Source: Actinomycetes bacterium
GTDB lineage: Bacteria > Actinomycetota > Acidimicrobiia > Acidimicrobiales > Acidimicrobiaceae
Direction of reading: 5' to 3'
Length of the DNA: 44,486 nucleotides
Assembly (NCBI GenBank): GCA_021846265.1
Contig: JAJZCF010000002.1
Span: 1-44,486, forward strand
The position numbers were made by a program, and so were the translations under genes. The notes beneath the pieces were generated by a model. The model was not told the origin of the DNA. It saw nothing but the letters and a program-made list of their open reading frames with translations, and did not search any database. Below are positions 19,103 to 27,603 of this stretch, piece after piece; within the stretch, counting starts at the first letter, position 1; each line of letters starts with the position of its first letter.

Positions 19103-19558
19103 TCAGGAACCCTTCGGCGCCGTGCCGAGGGTGCGTAGAACCGGTTGCTGTGCCTGGTGGGGATGATCTGGACCGGGATAGACCTTGAGTTTCTTGGCCA
19201 TCTGGCGTCCTAGCGGGCCATGCGGCAACATTCCCTTGACCGCTTTTTCAATAACGAACTCCGGCTTTTCCTTGAGGAGGTCGCGATAGAGCGCAGCCCT
19301 AAGGTGGCCGGGATAACCCGTGTGGTGATACGCAAACTTGCGATCGGCTTTATTGGATGTCAACACGATCTTATCTGCGTTAATTACAATCACGTGGTCG
19401 CCAGCGTCTAGATAGGGTGCAAAAATTGCCTTATGCTTGCCCCTAATAATGTGTGCCACCTCGGTGGCGAGTCGCCCCAGCACCATCCCTTCGGCATCTA
19501 CTACATACCACTTGCGGTCTGCAACAGCGTCAGACTGCTTGGTCACGAATGTCTTCAT
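19103..19558 (-). CDS. rplM: 50S ribosomal protein L13
   Basis: Early-assembling 50S protein. I take the ATG at 19556-19558 (MKTFVTKQSDAVADRKW), with GTGAGG just upstream and 5 bp from the truA stop. The open frame continues 17 codons further into truA, which is unlikely to be translated. Marks: WYVVDAEGMVLGRLATEVA, GDHVIVINADKI, and KAVKGMLPHGPLGRQM. 151 aa is typical. It forms an operon with truA and rpsI. Confidence 0.97.
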   Translation of the reverse strand: MKTFVTKQSDAVADRKWYVVDAEGMVLGRLATEVAHIIRGKHKAIFAPYLDAGDHVIVINADKIVLTSNKADRKFAYHHTGYPGHLRAALYRDLLKEKPEFVIEKAVKGMLPHGPLGRQMAKKLKVYPGPDHPHQAQQPVLRTLGTAPKGS

Positions 19559-19563
19559 AATCC

Positions 19564-20547
19564 TCACCGGTTTAGAACTTGCTCTGGGCGGCTTTTGCGC
19601 CCAAGACACGAGGAAATAGCATAGACGGAATTGGGCACTTCACCAACCGGAAACAATAGCGGATCCAGATCCCCAGCTATAGATAACTCGCCGTAACCCA
19701 CTTCCACCAAATAGAGACCACCCGGAGGTGCTGGATAACGCTTTGTTCCAGAAGGGTACAGCACGCTTTTAGCAAAGGAGCTTACCGAGCATTTGCCCTT
19801 CCCTACCTCGACTAACGAACCTACAATGCCCCGCACCATCTGGTGACAAAATGCATTAGCCCAAATTTCGAAGTCGACAAAGCGCCCTCGCTTAGTCAAT
19901 CTCACCTCAAAAATCCGTCTGATCGTCGATGTACCCTCGGGCCCCTTTTTGCAGAATCCTGTAAAATCATGTTCGCCGATCAATGCATAAGATGCCGATC
20001 TCATCGCAGGAAGATCGAGCTCAAAAGGGACATGCCAACTGCGATCGGCGGTCAATGCGTCCCTTTCGGCTCCCGGAAGAATCCGATAAAGGTAGCGGCG
20101 GTATCTAGCCGAATGTCGAGCCGAAAAGGACTGGTCCGTCAGTCCGACCCAGTTTACCGAAACGTCGTCTGGCAATTGCCTAGCAAGCGACTGGTATAGG
20201 CCGTCAATGCCCCCCTTGTGGCTGGGCCCCGTAAAACTTATAACCTGACCTAAGGCGTGCACACCAGCGTCGGTTCGGCCAGCTACGACAATGTCAACGG
20301 GCTCGCGAAGGGCTCGCTCAATCGCTACGCCGAGCACGCCAATAACGGTCCTTTGTCCGGCCTGATAAGCAATTCCGTGATACCCAGTACCGACATAGCT
20401 GATCGACGCAGCGTAATGCAAAGCGGCCCCACCAGGGGCCGCTTCAAAATGCTGTATCTCAACCTCTAGGGCCGCAGAAGCTGAAGCATTCTCCTCGTCG
20501 AAGAGTCCGCCTTGTTCGGCTTCGCTGTCATGGTGAGACCTTGTCAC
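19564..20547 (-). CDS. truA: tRNA pseudouridine38-40 synthase with N-terminal extension
   Basis: Forms pseudouridine at positions 38-40 of the tRNA anticodon arm. Catalytic Asp lies in [16 protein letters not shown] near residue 92; other blocks are [39 protein letters not shown] and [17 protein letters not shown]. The pseudouridine synthase domain begins near residue 43, so the first 42 residues (acidic, [19 protein letters not shown]) are an extension without known role. The start is GTG in a GTGA overlap with the rplQ stop. Both the overlap and the absence of an internal ATG support this long form. 327 aa in total. Confidence 0.95.
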   Translation of the reverse strand: MTRSHHDSEAEQGGLFDEENASASAALEVEIQHFEAAPGGAALHYAASISYVGTGYHGIAYQAGQRTVIGVLGVAIERALREPVDIVVAGRTDAGVHALGQVISFTGPSHKGGIDGLYQSLARQLPDDVSVNWVGLTDQSFSARHSARYRRYLYRILPGAERDALTADRSWHVPFELDLPAMRSASYALIGEHDFTGFCKKGPEGTSTIRRIFEVRLTKRGRFVDFEIWANAFCHQMVRGIVGSLVEVGKGKCSVSSFAKSVLYPSGTKRYPAPPGGLYLVEVGYGELSIAGDLDPLLFPVGEVPNSVYAISSCLGRKSRPEQVLNR

Positions 20548-20900
20548 ACCAGTTCTATGACAACCATTGGGGCGTTATCCCCATGACGAGGTCCCCTTTT
20601 CAGAATCCTCGTGTACCCACCAGAGCGTCCCTCATAGCGTGGTCCGATATCTTCAAAAAGCTTATGAGCCATGTCTTTGTCTCTCAAAAATGAAACAACA
20701 AGCCGCTGATTGTGGACTCCACCAGCCTTGGCTTTGGTTATCATCTTCTCAACTACCGGCCTCAGCAGCTTCGCCTTCGCCTCGGTAGTCATAATCGACT
20801 CAGCAGCAAACAGCGACGCCGCCAGATTCGCCAAGATGGCTCGCTGGTGCGCAGCGCTGTGGCCGAGCCTCTTACCCTTCTTAGGGCGTCCCGGTGTCAT
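20544..20900 (-). CDS. rplQ: 50S ribosomal protein L17
   Basis: Located at the exit-tunnel side of the large subunit. It starts [20 protein letters not shown] with the conserved [15 protein letters not shown], and ends with [17 protein letters not shown]. 118 aa is typical. The ATG shares one base with the rpoA stop, and its end overlaps truA by four bases, so rpoA-rplQ-truA are coupled. Confidence 0.99.
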   Translation of the reverse strand: MTPGRPKKGKRLGHSAAHQRAILANLAASLFAAESIMTTEAKAKLLRPVVEKMITKAKAGGVHNQRLVVSFLRDKDMAHKLFEDIGPRYEGRSGGYTRILKRGPRHGDNAPMVVIELV

Positions 20901-21838
20901 TAGTCCCTGCTCCTCAATTGAAGTCCGCGGCCTTCAAGTCTCGAAGTGACCTCGTCTAAAGACTTCTGGCCAAAGTTAGTAATTGCAAGTAGATCTTCAG
21001 GTGTGCGATTTATCAGCTCACCAATCGAATTGATCTGGGCGCGCTTGAGGCAGTTCCTCGGGCGCTCGGTCAGACCCAGCTCCTCTATCGGGAGGTCCAG
21101 GTCGTAGGAACGCACCTCGTCGACTTCCGCCTCTGTCAGTTCGAGGCCCTGAGGACTCTCGCTGGTCTCCGCAATAAGAACCATAAGATTCTTAAGAGTC
21201 TCGCCTGCGGACGCAAGCGCGTCGGCGGGCGTTATCGAACCATCGGTCTCTATGTCCAACGTCAAGAGGTCGTAGTCGGTCACCTGTTCTACCCTGGTAG
21301 GAGTCACCGTAAAAGCGACCCTCCGAACGGGCGAAAAGATCGAATCAACTGGGATTATGCTAATGGTCGCCGACTTCTTGTTCTTGTCGGCGCTTCGATA
21401 GCCCTTCCCTCTTTCCACGACAGCGTCAAAAGCTAGCCGACCTTTTGCACTGAGACTGGCTATGTGCAGATCGGGGTTGACTATCTCGATATCGGCGGAA
21501 AGAGCAAAATCCTCAGCCCTAACGACCTTGGGTCCACGAACGTCGATCCGAATGGTCACAGGCTCCTCGGAAAAGGACCTCACCACGACGTCTTTTAGAT
21601 TCAAGACGATGTCGGTGATATCCTCCTTGACTCCGGTAAGCGTAGTGAACTCGTGCAGAGCGTCATCAAAACGCAGCTGAGTAACAGCTGCGCCCGGAAT
21701 AGACGACAAAAGCACACGCCTCAACGAATTTCCAATAGTGTGGCCAAATCCTGGCTCTAGCGGGCCGATAGTGAACTTCTGACGGTTCCCTATCGCCTCG
21801 CCGACGGCTTCAACCTTTGGTCTCTGAATAAAAAGCAC
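20900..21838 (-). CDS. rpoA: DNA-directed RNA polymerase subunit alpha
   Basis: The dimer scaffolds polymerase assembly and its C-terminal domain contacts activators and UP elements. N-terminal domain: [20 protein letters not shown] and [17 protein letters not shown]-terminal domain, from about residue 245: [40 protein letters not shown] and FGQKSLDEV. 312 aa is typical. It ends the alpha operon set rpsM-rpsK-rpsD-rpoA-rplQ. Confidence 0.99.
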   Translation of the reverse strand: MLFIQRPKVEAVGEAIGNRQKFTIGPLEPGFGHTIGNSLRRVLLSSIPGAAVTQLRFDDALHEFTTLTGVKEDITDIVLNLKDVVVRSFSEEPVTIRIDVRGPKVVRAEDFALSADIEIVNPDLHIASLSAKGRLAFDAVVERGKGYRSADKNKKSATISIIPVDSIFSPVRRVAFTVTPTRVEQVTDYDLLTLDIETDGSITPADALASAGETLKNLMVLIAETSESPQGLELTEAEVDEVRSYDLDLPIEELGLTERPRNCLKRAQINSIGELINRTPEDLLAITNFGQKSLDEVTSRLEGRGLQLRSRD

Positions 21839-21856
21839 TTTACTCCTACGAATTGG

Positions 21857-22483
21857 TTACTTGGAGTAGAGCTCGACTATGAGCTGCTCTCTTATCTGGG
21901 TATCGATCTGTTCCCTAAGTGGCGGATTAAGTACCTTCACCTCGAAACCTGTTCCCTCGGATTCCAGCCAAGCTGGAAGGCGACGGGCTAGGGTATCCCT
22001 GGTCGTGCGGACCTGAATGTTCTCACGAGTCTTCGCTACTAGGGCTACGGTATCACCCTTTTTAAGCCGATAGCTCGGAATATCCACACGCCTGCCATTG
22101 ACCGTTATATGGCCATGGCTCACAAGCTGACGGGCCTGAGATCTCGAAGAAGCCCAACCCGCTCTATAGGTGACGTTATCCAGCCTGAGCTCGAGCATCC
22201 TAAGAAGATTATCGCCCGTGATTCCGGCGGCGTGGTTCGCCTCGTTGTATGTATTGGCAAACTGCTTCTCGAGAATTCCGTAGATCCGACGAGCCTTCTG
22301 CTTCTCGCGCAGCTGCGTGGAATACTCTGACCCCTGCCTCTGCCGATCTTTACCATGCTCGCCTGGAGGATAGGGCTTCTTACCATCCATTGGGCAAGCC
22401 TTATCGCATTTCTCACCCTTTAGGTAAAGCTTCACCTTTTCCCGGCGACATTGCCGACAAACTGGTCCTGTATATCTGGCCAA
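21857..22483 (-). CDS. rpsD: 30S ribosomal protein S4 (zinc-binding form)
   Basis: Primary 16S rRNA binder that nucleates 30S assembly and often represses its own operon. The N-terminus has four cysteines (CRQC near residues 9-12, then GEKCDKACPMD near 26-31) that can hold zinc, as in thermophile-type S4. Many high-GC actinobacteria lack them. The S4 RNA-binding domain lies at about 95-160 (LELRLDNVTYRAGWASSRSQ). 208 aa is typical. Confidence 0.99.
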   Translation of the reverse strand: MARYTGPVCRQCRREKVKLYLKGEKCDKACPMDGKKPYPPGEHGKDRQRQGSEYSTQLREKQKARRIYGILEKQFANTYNEANHAAGITGDNLLRMLELRLDNVTYRAGWASSRSQARQLVSHGHITVNGRRVDIPSYRLKKGDTVALVAKTRENIQVRTTRDTLARRLPAWLESEGTGFEVKVLNPPLREQIDTQIREQLIVELYSK

Positions 22484-22501
22484 CTTCTAATACTCCTCGA
22501 C

Positions 22502-22900
22502 CTAGACCCGACGGCGCTTCTTCGGCCTACAGCCGTTGTGCGGGATTGGGGTGACATCTTTTATAGAAACTATTTCAATTCCGGTGTTAGCAATCGCACG
22601 ATGCGCTGTGTCTCTTCCGGAACCTGGTCCCTTGAGCAGGACTTCGACTTGGCGAATTCCGTGTTCCTGGGCACGCTTTGCGCATGTCTCAGCTGCGACT
22701 TGAGCGGCGAACGGCGTCGACTTCCTCGATCCCTTGAACCCGACATTCCCAGCCGACGCCCAGGCAATAACATTCCCTGATGCATCGGTAATGGTCACTA
22801 TCGTGTTGTTAAACGACGAGTGGATATGAGCAACGCCATAGGCGATGTTCTTACGCTCACGACGCCGCGGACGCCTTCCGCCTGGCTTTGGCTTGGCCAT
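22502..22900 (-). CDS. rpsK: 30S ribosomal protein S11
   Basis: Platform protein near the mRNA exit. Basic N-terminal tail ([18 protein letters not shown]), then [40 protein letters not shown] and the C-terminal [18 protein letters not shown]. 132 aa is typical. It lies between rpsM and rpsD. Confidence 0.99.
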   Translation of the reverse strand: MAKPKPGGRRPRRRERKNIAYGVAHIHSSFNNTIVTITDASGNVIAWASAGNVGFKGSRKSTPFAAQVAAETCAKRAQEHGIRQVEVLLKGPGSGRDTAHRAIANTGIEIVSIKDVTPIPHNGCRPKKRRRV

Positions 22901-22954
22901 CTAGCAAACCCCTATATCTATCATCAACCGGAACAACAATGCCCGGCTACCGAA

Positions 22955-23332
22955 CTACTTCCGGACCTTCTTCTTGCCCGCAACTGTCTTCTTAGGACCC
23001 TTACGCGTCCTTGCATTGGTGTGAGTGCGCTGTCCTCTAACCGGAAGCCCTCTCCTATGCCTCAAGCCTTGATAAGAGCCGATCTGCATCTTTCTCTTGA
23101 TGTCTTGATCGACTTCACGTCTCAAGTCGCCTTCGACCTTTAGATTCTGGTCGATATAGTTTCTAAGCCGCGCGACTTCTTCGTCGGTCAGATCCTTCAC
23201 CCTGGTGTCAGGATTAACCTCGGTAGCCTCACATATCTTCCTCGAGCTTGTCAAACCAATCCCGAAGATATATGTCAAGGAGATCTCGAGCCTTTTATCT
23301 CTGGGGATGTCTACCCCTGCGATCCTCGCCAT
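22955..23332 (-). CDS. rpsM: 30S ribosomal protein S13
   Basis: Head protein that contacts L5 and the P-site tRNA. It starts [20 protein letters not shown], has a helix-two-turn-helix near residues 15-60, the [20 protein letters not shown] block and a basic end (GKKKVRK). 125 aa is typical. It follows rpmJ by 11 bp. Confidence 0.99.
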   Translation of the reverse strand: MARIAGVDIPRDKRLEISLTYIFGIGLTSSRKICEATEVNPDTRVKDLTDEEVARLRNYIDQNLKVEGDLRREVDQDIKRKMQIGSYQGLRHRRGLPVRGQRTHTNARTRKGPKKTVAGKKKVRK

Positions 23333-23343
23333 TGTCCTACTTC

Positions 23344-23457
23344 TTAACCTTGCCGCTGCTTGTGTCGAGGATTTTCACAGATCACCAAAACCTGGCGTTC
23401 CCTGCGAATCACCTTGCACTTTTCGCAAATAGTCTTAACACTTGGCCGTACTTTCAT
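23344..23457 (-). CDS. rpmJ: 50S ribosomal protein L36 (zinc-binding form)
   Basis: A 37-aa gene in the gap between infA and rpsM. It starts [19 protein letters not shown] and ends NPRHKQRQG. The zinc ligands C11, C14, C27 and H32 are all present, so this is the C+ form that structures 23S rRNA near the stalk base. The position infA-rpmJ-rpsM is the standard one. GAGGAAAG lies a few bases before the ATG. Confidence 0.98.
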   Translation of the reverse strand: MKVRPSVKTICEKCKVIRRERQVLVICENPRHKQRQG

Positions 23458-23503
23458 CGGCTTTCCTCACTCCAGACATCCCTAAATGACCTGCCTGGCT
23501 CGC

Positions 23504-23728
23504 TCACTTATAACGGTAAGTTATCCGTCCTCTAGTCAGGTCATATGGAGTTAATTCGATCTGAACACGATCTCCAGGAAGAATTCTGATCCTGTGCATC
23601 CTCATTTTGCCCGAGCTGTGGGCTAAAACCTTATGACCATTCTCCAGCTCGACGCGGAACATCGCATTCGGAAGGGGCTCAACAACCGTCCCCTCAAGCA
23701 CAATCGCATCTTCCTTTGGTGTCGTCAG
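23504..23728 (-). CDS. infA: Translation initiation factor IF-1, probable CTG start
   Basis: Binds the A site during initiation; a single OB fold. From the first canonical start (GTG at 23699-23701) the protein is 65 aa and begins [18 protein letters not shown]. Upstream, in frame, nine codons read xTTPKEDAI, matching the usual IF-1 N-terminus (a few polar residues, then D/E-x-I-V-L-E-G). They begin with CTG at 23726-23728, five bases after a perfect GGAGG. An in-frame TAG lies 15 bases further upstream. The CTG start gives 74 aa, near the usual 72-73. The GTG also has a weak AAGGAAG upstream, so it cannot be excluded. The end [14 protein letters not shown] is typical. Confidence 0.93.
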   Translation of the reverse strand: MTTPKEDAIVLEGTVVEPLPNAMFRVELENGHKVLAHSSGKMRMHRIRILPGDRVQIELTPYDLTRGRITYRYK

Positions 23729-23760
23729 AACTTCCTCCTATTGAACTAGCACAACAAAAC

Positions 23761-23791
23761 GGACCCAGACCCACCCCGCAGCCGCGGGTCC
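23761..23791 (-). promoter_or_regulatory. GC-rich leader hairpin upstream of infA
   Basis: GGACCC/GGGTCC outer arms and CCCGC/GCGGG inner arms offer alternative stems. On the minus strand it is followed by GTTTTGTTG, terminator-like, and it ends about 33 bases before the proposed infA start. It could be an attenuator or a terminator after map. Confidence 0.45.
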
Positions 23792-23910
23792 CCGAAGACA
23801 AGACCAACTGTTCGAAGGCATGGCTCAAGGGAGGGGCGAGTGAGACCCAGAGGAACAATATAGTCGCTTTTGTCCCTTACCTGTTCACAATATTTATCGA
23901 GTCACCAATT

Positions 23911-23939
23911 GATTGGCAAAACAGCGCCAAACGCCAATC
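23911..23939. repeat. 7-bp inverted repeat in the map/infA gap
   Basis: GATTGGC and GCCAATC are separated by 15 bases, about 40 bp after the map stop. It may fold in the transcript or bind a regulator; nothing decides between these. Confidence 0.35.
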
Positions 23940-23977
23940 CACTCGATATCAATTATGACTCCCGTGGTCGTTAATTA

Positions 23978-24721
23978 TTACTCAGAGATGGTCAAAACCT
24001 CTGGTCCATCCTCGCCTACGAGAATTGTGTGCTCAAAATGTGCCGAAAGTGAACCATCTTTGGTAACCACCGACCATCCATCCTCCAATGTCACGGTCTC
24101 CTCCAAACCGATATTTATCATCGGTTCGACCGCGAAGACATTTCCGACCTTCATCTTGGGACCCGGCGCTCCGGGCCAATAGTTCGGAATCTGAGGCGAC
24201 TCATGCATTGCGGTCCCTATTCCGTGACCTACATACTCTTTTACGATACCGAATCCAAAGGGCTTAACGTGCTTTTCGACCGCCCGGCCAATCTCATTTA
24301 GGCGATTCCCGTCTCTTATAACGTCAATCGCCTTCCATAGGCTCTCTTCGGTCACTTTGAGCAGTAGCGCCGCTTCGTCAGAAATCTCACCGACCGCTGC
24401 GGTATAGGCTGCGTCACCGTGGTAACCCTCAATTATTGCTCCGGCGTCAATGGAGATTATGTCGCCTTCTTTAAGCACGTATTCCCCGGGGATACCGTGG
24501 ACGATCATGCTGTTGGGCGAGGTGCAAATAACCGCAGGAAAACCGTTATACCCCAAGAAGTTAGACCTCGCTCCGCGGGCTTCAATCACTTCACGCGCCA
24601 CCTTATCGATTACCAGGGTGGTGATACCAGGCGCAATTACCGCCCTAGTTTTCTCGTGAATCTCCGCTACGACCTTGCCGGCCCGTCGCATTTTGGCTAT
24701 CTCGTCTTTCGTGCGTCTCAT
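23978..24721 (-). CDS. map: Methionine aminopeptidase, type I
   Basis: Removes the initiator methionine from nascent proteins. The metal ligands lie in DIISIDAGAIIEGYHGDAA (two Asp), GHGIGTAMHESP (His), NVFAVEPMI (Glu) and WSVVTKDGSLSAHFEHTILV (Glu). It starts MRRTKDEIAKMRRAGKVVAE. 247 aa is the compact class. It follows adk by 26 bp in the usual secY-adk-map order. The 249-bp gap to infA is unusually long for this operon and holds two inverted repeats. Confidence 0.99.
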   Translation of the reverse strand: MRRTKDEIAKMRRAGKVVAEIHEKTRAVIAPGITTLVIDKVAREVIEARGARSNFLGYNGFPAVICTSPNSMIVHGIPGEYVLKEGDIISIDAGAIIEGYHGDAAYTAAVGEISDEAALLLKVTEESLWKAIDVIRDGNRLNEIGRAVEKHVKPFGFGIVKEYVGHGIGTAMHESPQIPNYWPGAPGPKMKVGNVFAVEPMINIGLEETVTLEDGWSVVTKDGSLSAHFEHTILVGEDGPEVLTISE

Positions 24722-24747
24722 TCACATCCTCCAAAGCCAAAGCACCA

Positions 24748-25422
24748 TTACCACTTAGGTTGGCCCTTAGCCCTCTCCACCGCCGAAATAAGTCTCGCCA
24801 TAACCTCGTCGGGATCACCTTCGCCCAGAACAGACACGAGCTTCTCGCGGTCCTGATACCACTCTACCAGAGGTGCAGTTTGGCTCTCGTATAGGTCTAG
24901 ACGTCTCCTGACCGCTATTTCAGTGTCGTCGTCCCTTTGAACGACCTCTCCGCCACAGTTGTCACAGCTCCAGTCGAGCTTGGGAGGGGCTTGCACCGAA
25001 TAGTTGGCGCCACAGACTTTGCACACTCTTCGTGACGCTATTCGTCTGAGAACTAGATCTGTCGAGACGACCAGGTCCAAAACCAGGTCGATCTCAATAG
25101 GAAGCAAAATCTTCTCGAGATCCACCGCTTGTCCGACCGTCCTCGGATAGCCATCGAGAATGAATCCCATCTGACGCGCATCTGCCTCGGCCAATCTCTC
25201 GGCGACAACACCAGTTATCACCTTATCGGGAACGAGGTCGCCTTTGTCCATATAGCTTTTCGCTAAACTTCCAAACTCCGTGCCAGCCCTTACCGCTGCC
25301 CGAAGCATGTCACCAGTGGAGATATGGGGTACCGCATAGTGCTGCGATAACCTGACGCACTGCGTCCCCTTGCCGGCACCCTGCTTACCTAGTATCACTA
25401 GCCGCGTAGCGCGTACCATCAA
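24748..25422 (-). CDS. adk: Adenylate kinase with zinc-binding LID
   Basis: Interconverts ATP + AMP and 2 ADP. P-loop LGKQGAGKGTQ at residues 11-21, STGDMLRAAV at the AMP site, FILDGYPRT near residue 88. The LID domain has C134, C137, C153 and C156 (CKVCG...CDNCGG), the zinc-stabilised form. 224 aa, slightly long. Two consecutive start codons (MM) are possible. It lies between secY and map. Confidence 0.98.
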   Translation of the reverse strand: MMVRATRLVILGKQGAGKGTQCVRLSQHYAVPHISTGDMLRAAVRAGTEFGSLAKSYMDKGDLVPDKVITGVVAERLAEADARQMGFILDGYPRTVGQAVDLEKILLPIEIDLVLDLVVSTDLVLRRIASRRVCKVCGANYSVQAPPKLDWSCDNCGGEVVQRDDDTEIAVRRRLDLYESQTAPLVEWYQDREKLVSVLGEGDPDEVMARLISAVERAKGQPKW

Positions 25423-25446
25423 AATGACCCTTCCGCTAGGAGCGAG

Positions 25447-26742
25447 CTACTTTAAAAAGCCCTCGTAGTTACGCATGGTCAACTGAGAATCGATCTGCTT
25501 GAGAGTCTCCAATGCAACCCCTGTGGCTATCAACAGCGTTATGCCGGCGAATGGATACCCGGTTACGTGCCATAAGGCAAGGGCAATTGACGGTATCAAT
25601 GCGACAGCAGCAAGAAATAATGCACCAGGAAGGGTGATGCGATTCAGAATCTTCGTCAAATGACGCTCAGTTGCGGGTCCGGGACGAATCCCCTGAATGT
25701 ACCCGCCCTGCTTCCTGATAACCTCTGCCTGCTGGTGCGGGTCAAAAGCGACTGTCACGTAGAAAAAGGTAAAGACGATGATCAGGAATCCATAGATACC
25801 TATGTAGGTGAAGCTCGTCGGTGAAACCAAATCGTTATTTACAAAGTTCCGGAAAAAGGTCCACGGGATAACATTCGAAAGCAGAACTGGGAAGTAAAGA
25901 ATCGATGAGGCAAAAATAATCGGAATTACTCCTGCCTGGTTGACCTTGAGCGGAATATAGGTCTGGTCCCCACCGTACATCTGGCGGCCTATTACCCTCC
26001 TCGGGAATATCACCGGAATCCGCCGTTGGCCTAACTCGACGATAATGATCGAAATGATCAGGCCTAGCGACAGGAGGACAATAACCGAAAACTTCAGCTT
26101 CCCTGCCTCGACAAAAATAATGTGTCCACCGGTCGGCAGCCCAGCCACGACGTTAGTAAAGATCAGAATTGACATGCCTTGGCCAATTCCTCGCTGGGTC
26201 ACCATTTCGCCAAGCCACATAACAAAGGCCGTACCGGCTGTGAATGTCATAACTATAAACAAAACCCGGGGAAGGGTGAAGTTCGGAATCAGATTGATCT
26301 TCTGATTGTTCGGAAGAAGTCCCGCCCCGCCCTTATGAAACACAAAGACTAAGCCTGTCGACTGCAAAAGTGCGAGAGTCACCGTCAAGTAACGGGTTGT
26401 CTGGGTAATCTTCCGCTGCCCGGCGGCGCCTTGTTCTCTCCACTCGTCGAGCTTTGGGATCACCGTCGTTAAAAGCTGGATAATAATTGACGAGGTGATA
26501 TAGGGCATAATGCCAAGACCAAAAACTGCCGCGCGCGATAGCGCATTGCCAGAGAAGAGATTCAAAAAGCTGAAGACTCCGCCCTGCTTTGCCGCTTGCT
26601 CCAGCTGCTGCACGGCCGCAAAACTCGTTCCCGGGATCGGGACGTTCGCACCTAGCTGGTAAATAGCGATAATCAACAACGTGAAAAGAACCTTGTTTCT
26701 AAGTTCCGCCACCCTGAAGATATTCCTCAGACTTCCGAGCAC
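25447..26742 (-). CDS. secY: Protein translocase subunit SecY
   Basis: Ten-helix core of the Sec translocon in the inner membrane. I place the start at the GTG at 26740-26742, giving VLGSLRNIFRVAELRNKVLF, the usual N-terminus. A GGGGG run lies about nine bases upstream. The frame is open 18 codons further, to 26796, but that stretch lacks a ribosome site and contains a 7-bp hairpin (26770-26790). Marks: QLGANVPIPGTSF plug-side start, GIMPYITSSIIIQLLTTVIP, and GYIQGIRPGPATERHLTKIL in the cytosolic ribosome-binding loop. 431 aa from this start. Confidence 0.96.
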   Translation of the reverse strand: MLGSLRNIFRVAELRNKVLFTLLIIAIYQLGANVPIPGTSFAAVQQLEQAAKQGGVFSFLNLFSGNALSRAAVFGLGIMPYITSSIIIQLLTTVIPKLDEWREQGAAGQRKITQTTRYLTVTLALLQSTGLVFVFHKGGAGLLPNNQKINLIPNFTLPRVLFIVMTFTAGTAFVMWLGEMVTQRGIGQGMSILIFTNVVAGLPTGGHIIFVEAGKLKFSVIVLLSLGLIISIIIVELGQRRIPVIFPRRVIGRQMYGGDQTYIPLKVNQAGVIPIIFASSILYFPVLLSNVIPWTFFRNFVNNDLVSPTSFTYIGIYGFLIIVFTFFYVTVAFDPHQQAEVIRKQGGYIQGIRPGPATERHLTKILNRITLPGALFLAAVALIPSIALALWHVTGYPFAGITLLIATGVALETLKQIDSQLTMRNYEGFLK

Positions 26743-26769
26743 CCTCTTTAGCCCCCAAGCTACCTTGTA

Positions 26770-26790
26770 CCGATCTCTAGATAAGATCGG
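26770..26790 (-). promoter_or_regulatory. Hairpin in the secY leader
   Basis: CCGATCT and AGATCGG pair across seven bases, 27 bp upstream of the preferred secY GTG. No U-tract follows, so it is not a terminator. A possible regulatory leader structure. Confidence 0.4.
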
Positions 26791-26833
26791 CCACATTTGA
26801 CATTACAAATTGAAAATCTTGCTAATTGCTAAA

Positions 26834-26863
26834 ATCCGGGCCCAGAGCAAACTGGACCCGGAT
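26834..26863 (-). terminator. Intrinsic terminator between rplO and secY
   Basis: ATCCGGGCCCAG and CTGGACCCGGAT pair over 12 positions with one mismatch and a six-base loop. On the minus strand it is followed by TTTTAGC. It lies 43 bp after the rplO stop and should separate the spc ribosomal genes from secY-adk-map, at least in part. Confidence 0.8.
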
Positions 26864-26906
26864 AAAGAATAACATCCCAAAGCGCAAGCCTTGAAATCCA
26901 CACCTT

Positions 26907-27407
26907 CTAACGATTAGTTAGTGCGTTACCCTTGGCGGGTACACGACGCCCACCGTTAGGAGCATCCAGGACCACAACCGTGCCACCGCTGGAGACAATT
27001 GCCTGCTTTGCCGCTTCGGAAAAAGCGTGCGCTGAAACGGTCACAGGTATGGTAAGCGAACCATTACCCAAAATCTTCACCGGCTCACCCTTGTGAACTT
27101 GTCCTTTTGCGAGGAGGATCGTTGGGTCAATCACGACCGTACCAGCCTCGGCGAGATTCTGCACGGCGCTCAAATTGACAACGCTATAGCTAACCCTAAA
27201 TGGATTGTGAAATCCCTTAAGCTTCGGCAACCTCTGAGTAAGGGGAAGTTGGCCTCCTTCGAAGCCCGCTGGAATTGTATCCCTTGCTCCCTGACCCTTT
27301 GTTCCACGTCCGGCGGTCTTGCCGCCTTTTCCGCCGATGCCTCGGCCTACCCGCCTCTTGCCCCTGTTGGAACCCGGCGCTGGAGCCAGTTCATGGACTT
27401 TAATCAT
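26907..27407 (-). CDS. rplO: 50S ribosomal protein L15
   Basis: Central 50S assembly protein. It starts MIKVHELAPAPGSNRGKRRV, with the glycine-rich basic region GRGIGGKGGKTAGRGTKGQG and FEGGQLPLTQRLPKLKGFHN. The 166-aa form is slightly long at the C-terminus (NGGRRVPAKGNALTNR). It is the last ribosomal gene of the spc block before the terminator at 26834-26863. Confidence 0.99.
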   Translation of the reverse strand: MIKVHELAPAPGSNRGKRRVGRGIGGKGGKTAGRGTKGQGARDTIPAGFEGGQLPLTQRLPKLKGFHNPFRVSYSVVNLSAVQNLAEAGTVVIDPTILLAKGQVHKGEPVKILGNGSLTIPVTVSAHAFSEAAKQAIVSSGGTVVVLDAPNGGRRVPAKGNALTNR

Positions 27408-27411
27408 CTAA

Positions 27412-27603
27412 CTAACCTTCCTGGCCTTCCGACACCTCTACCAAGTGCGAAACCCGTGCGATCATACCCCTGATCTCTGGTCGATCCGGAAGTGTCCTTG
27501 TCTTGCCTATCCGGCCAAGTCCGAGGGCCTTGAGCGTCCCGCGATGCTTTGGCTTGGAACCGATCTGGGAGCGAATCTGCCTTACTTCAAGAAACTCGCT
27601 CAT
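27412..27603 (-). CDS. rpmD: 50S ribosomal protein L30
   Basis: Short 5S-proximal 50S protein: FLEVRQIRSQIGSKPKHRGT, LKALGLGRIGKTRTLPD, IRGMIARVSHLVEV. I take the ATG at 27601-27603, which shares one base with the rpsE stop (TGATG) and has AAGGAGG before it; the GTG one codon earlier is less likely. 63 aa is typical. Confidence 0.98.
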   Translation of the reverse strand: MSEFLEVRQIRSQIGSKPKHRGTLKALGLGRIGKTRTLPDRPEIRGMIARVSHLVEVSEGQEG

